DNA of 8,300 nt, taken from NCBI GenBank assembly GCA_028290165.1, contig JAQGKJ010000530.1, positions 1 through 8,300 of the forward strand, given 5' to 3'. The notes under the pieces were generated by a model, which searched no databases, was not told the origin of the DNA, and saw only the letters and a program-made list of their open reading frames with translations. The position numbers were made by a program, and so were the translations under genes. Each line of letters opens with the position of its first letter. Positions within the stretch are counted from its first letter, which is position 1. Shown here piece after piece: positions 6,430-8,300 of this stretch. This stretch comes from Bradyrhizobium sp. (GTDB lineage: Bacteria > Pseudomonadota > Alphaproteobacteria > Rhizobiales > Xanthobacteraceae).

Positions 6430-7500
6430 TCACCCCTTCGGTTTCCCCGTCGATCCCCGCACGATCAGCGTCGGCTCCAGCACCACGCGCTCGCGGCGGG
6501 CGGCGGGGCCGGCGATCTCATCGAGCAGCAGGCGGGCGGCCTGGTTACCCATCTCTCGCTGCGCGATGCGCACCGTGGTCAGCGGCGGCGACAGCATGTC
6601 GACATAGGGCATGTCGTTGTGGCCGACGACTGACACGTCAGCCGGGCACCGCAACCCGCGCTCGCGAAGTGCATCGTAGATGCCGAGCGCCAAGAGGTCG
6701 TTGGCGGCCACGATCGCCGTCGGCGCATGCTTGCGATCGAGCAGGCGCAGTGCGGCGAACCGTCCCTGCTCGCGCGTGTAGGCGCGGGCGGTCTCGATCA
6801 TGATGCTTTGCGCCGGCAAGCCCGCGCGCGCGGCGGCTTCCTTGAATCCCGCCCGCCGCAGCGCGCCGGTCGAGACGTGCTGGGGGCCCGCGATATGGCC
6901 GATGCGGACGTGGCCAAGCCCAGCGAGATGTTCGACGGCGAGCCGCATGCCGGCTGCGTCGTCGGTGGCGACCGCCGGCAATCGCCGGCCGGCATCGGTG
7001 CGGTTGACCAGCACGACGGGAATCGACGCCGCGAGGCAATGGCCGACAACGGGATCATTCAACGTCACCGTCGCGAGCACGAGGCCGTCAACGCCGCGCG
7101 CGATCAGTTTGTCGACCAGGTCCTGCTGTCGCGCGCGGTCGGGCCCGACGTCGACGACGATGGTTGCATAACCCTCCGCGCTTAGCGTTTCCGTGATGCC
7201 GGAGAGCATCGGCGGGAATCCGGGGTCGGCGATATCGGGCGCGAGCACACCGATCAGGCCGGAGCGTCCGGTGCGCAGGCCCGCGGCGGTCACGTTCACT
7301 TGATAGCCGAGCGCCGCCGCCGCCGCGCGAATGCGCCTGGCCACCTCGGGTGCGACCAGATGGCTCATCGCGCCGCTGAGCGCGCGCGACACGGTCGAGG
7401 GATGCACGCCGCATTTGGCGGCGACATCCTTGATCGTCGGCCGTGACGACGCGACAGTTCTGGCGGCGCGTCCGGCTCCGGTTTTGCTGTTGTGCACCAT
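6430..7500 (-). CDS. LacI/GalR-family transcriptional repressor
   Basis: A 356-residue DNA-binding regulator of usual family length. The LacI-type helix-turn-helix lies at about 22-41 (TIKDVAAKCGVHPSTVSRAL). The hinge follows near 66-78, with Leu75 at the place of the leucine that LacI inserts into the minor groove of a central CpG. From about residue 80 to the end it has the periplasmic-binding-protein-like effector fold (GLIGVLAPDIADPGF, GVDGLVLAT, HLAGLGHVRIGHIAGP, AIVAANDLLALGIYDALRERGL, DVSVVGHNDMPYVDMLSPPLTTVR). The effector is probably a small metabolite and cannot be named from sequence. About 20 residues precede the helix-turn-helix. The ATG at 7500 lacks a strong ribosome site. The gene diverges from the M24 gene, and a CG-centred palindrome between them (7593-7606) fits as its operator, implying local regulation and autoregulation. 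Confidence 0.95.
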   Translation of the reverse strand: MVHNSKTGAGRAARTVASSRPTIKDVAAKCGVHPSTVSRALSGAMSHLVAPEVARRIRAAAAALGYQVNVTAAGLRTGRSGLIGVLAPDIADPGFPPMLSGITETLSAEGYATIVVDVGPDRARQQDLVDKLIARGVDGLVLATVTLNDPVVGHCLAASIPVVLVNRTDAGRRLPAVATDDAAGMRLAVEHLAGLGHVRIGHIAGPQHVSTGALRRAGFKEAAARAGLPAQSIMIETARAYTREQGRFAALRLLDRKHAPTAIVAANDLLALGIYDALRERGLRCPADVSVVGHNDMPYVDMLSPPLTTVRIAQREMGNQAARLLLDEIAGPAARRERVVLEPTLIVRGSTGKPKG

Positions 7501-7566
7501 TCGAAGGTAAGTTCCGTCGTCGCGTCAAAGCCCGGCGGCGGGCATAGCAGGCCCGCATCGCCAACC

Positions 7567-7596
7567 TTGACAGACCCCCTTAAAACCCTTTATGCA
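7567..7596 (+). promoter_or_regulatory. Sigma-70-type promoter of the M24 gene
   Basis: TTGACA at 7567-7572 is a perfect -35 hexamer. The best -10 is TATGCA (7591-7596, 18-bp spacer), which is weak. The start point would be near 7603, giving a leader of under 30 nt. The palindromic operator covers the -10 and start point, so bound repressor would block RNA polymerase. Confidence 0.55.
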
Positions 7597-7607
7597 ATCG
7601 ATTGCAA
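7579..7607 (-). promoter_or_regulatory. Candidate promoter of the LacI-family gene
   Basis: On the minus strand TTGCAA (7607-7602) and TTTAAG (7584-7579) are each 4 of 6 matches to consensus hexamers with a 17-bp spacer. The -35 overlaps the operator palindrome, which would give autorepression. Weak matches, low confidence. Confidence 0.3.
7593..7606. promoter_or_regulatory. LacI-type operator palindrome
   Basis: TGCAATCGATTGCA is a perfect 14-bp palindrome with a central CG, the hallmark of LacI/GalR operators. Symmetry stops at its edges. It lies between the LacI-family gene and its divergent neighbour, over the -10 region of the TTGACA promoter. Confidence 0.75.
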
Positions 7608-7629
7608 TAACTCCAGCCGGTCATCCCCC

Positions 7630-8300
7630 ATGAATGTTTCGAACGCGCTGTCGCCGCATCTGATCCGCCCCGAGCATCTCGATCCGCATTGGCGCTGGGA
7701 TCGGGCGATACCCTCGCATGGCCATGTCTCCGTCGATTTCGAGCGCCGGGTCGATTTCGACCGGCTGCGCCATTATCGCCTCGCCCGCGCGCGTGCGGCA
7801 TTGAAGGCGTCGCCCTGCGGGGCGTTGCTGCTGTTCGACGTCAACAACATCCGTTACGTCTCCGGCACCAAGATCGGCGAGTGGGAGCGCGACAAGCTCT
7901 GTCGCTTTGCGTTGCTGGCCGGCGACGGCGAGCCGATTGTCTGGGATTTTGGCTCGGCCGCCGTGCATCACCGCATCTACTGCGACTGGCTGGTGCCGGA
8001 TAATTGCCACGCCGGCATGCTCGGCATGCGCGGCACGGTGCCGCCCGCGGTCGGGCTGATGAAGGCGCATGCCGAAGAGGTCATGAGCCTGCTGCGCGCC
8101 GCAGGCGTCGCCGACATGCCGGTGGGCGTCGATATCGCGGAAACTGCGATGTTCTTCGAGCTGCAGAAGGCGGGCATGAAGGTCGTCGACGGCCAGCAGG
8201 TCATGCTGGATGCGCGCGAGATCAAGAACATCGACGAGATCATGCTGCTCAACCAGGCCGCCGCCATGGTCGACGGCGTCTATCATTCGATCTATGAGGC
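7630..8300 (+). CDS. M24-family metallopeptidase-fold protein, N-terminal part (3' end outside window)
   Basis: The frame is open from ATG 7630 to the window end, giving 223 complete codons of a protein probably about 400-450 residues long. The visible part is a creatinase/prolidase-type N-terminal domain: RLRHYRLARARAAL (about 46-59), GALLLFDVNNIRYVSGTKIGEW (about 64-85), PIVWDFGSAA (about 102-111), then MPVGVDIAE and VVDGQQVMLDAREIKNIDEIMLL leading into the pita-bread catalytic domain. Metal ligands (Asp, Asp, His, Glu, Glu) would lie beyond the window, so activity cannot be judged. The N-terminal pattern recalls the M24 subgroup that includes the DMSP lyase DddP as well as Xaa-Pro peptidase-like proteins; the substrate is unresolved. 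ATG 7630 is the only plausible start, since no start codon precedes it in frame, but no Shine-Dalgarno sequence precedes it. Probably repressed by the divergent LacI-type protein. Confidence 0.88.
   Translation, partial: MNVSNALSPHLIRPEHLDPHWRWDRAIPSHGHVSVDFERRVDFDRLRHYRLARARAALKASPCGALLLFDVNNIRYVSGTKIGEWERDKLCRFALLAGDGEPIVWDFGSAAVHHRIYCDWLVPDNCHAGMLGMRGTVPPAVGLMKAHAEEVMSLLRAAGVADMPVGVDIAETAMFFELQKAGMKVVDGQQVMLDAREIKNIDEIMLLNQAAAMVDGVYHSIYE

Larger units (their letters stand above)
7501..7629. promoter_or_regulatory. Divergent lacI / M24 intergenic control region
   Basis: These 129 bases separate the two divergent start codons. They hold overlapping candidate promoters, the 7593-7606 palindrome and, nearer the repressor gene, the inverted repeat GCGGGC-N7-GCCCGC (7538-7556), which would form a hairpin in the repressor mRNA leader or serve as a second protein site. 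No small gene is apparent. Confidence 0.7.

Noticed and set aside
6417..6430. A-rich/T-rich stretch after the repressor stop as an intrinsic terminator
   Set aside because: On the minus strand the T-run precedes the TGTGA...TCACA repeat and no stable GC stem lies before it, so the order is wrong for a terminator.
7621..8286. 221-codon minus-strand frame opposite the M24 gene
   Set aside because: The plus strand there encodes a recognisable M24 N-terminal domain running off the window; the antisense translation is His/Asp-rich noise.

Overview
The window is GC-rich, densely coded bacterial chromosome, and its protein families and wording suit an alphaproteobacterium of the Bradyrhizobium/Rhizobiales type. 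That assignment is an inference from protein style; there is no rRNA or other phylogenetic marker here. I see no insertion sequence, prophage gene or CRISPR array. Eight genes are supported, two of them cut by the window edges.

Left block (1-2824, + strand): a tight three-gene run. It holds the C-terminal part of a SNF2-family helicase, a SWIM zinc-finger protein (3-bp gap) and a protein with a four-cysteine zinc ribbon resembling the N-terminal part of DUF2293 proteins (30-bp gap). All three look nucleic-acid directed. Together they are the best candidate here for a poorly described system. A 211-bp gene-free stretch with GC-rich hairpins and an isolated tRNA T-arm-like element follows.

Middle block (3036-6305): a complete histidine ammonia-lyase gene (hutH, + strand) with all the catalytic residues I looked for, but no other hut gene in view. 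It converges, with an 8-bp gap, on a minus-strand pair: a rhomboid intramembrane protease with a C-terminal helical extension, then a small FlK-like hotdog thioesterase. Upstream of the rhomboid gene is a perfect TGTGA-N6-TCACA site centred exactly 41.5 bp before the start point predicted from a TAGAAT -10 box, the geometry of a class II CRP-activated promoter. The 91-bp gap between the pair holds two mutually exclusive hairpins.

Right block (6430-8300): a LacI-family repressor gene (minus strand) divergent from an M24-family metallopeptidase-fold gene (+ strand, cut by the window end). Their shared 129-bp intergenic region holds a perfect 14-bp CG-centred palindrome typical of LacI operators. 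It lies over the -10 region of a promoter with a perfect TTGACA -35, and over the -35 of a candidate lacI promoter. The simplest reading is that the repressor controls the M24 gene and itself.
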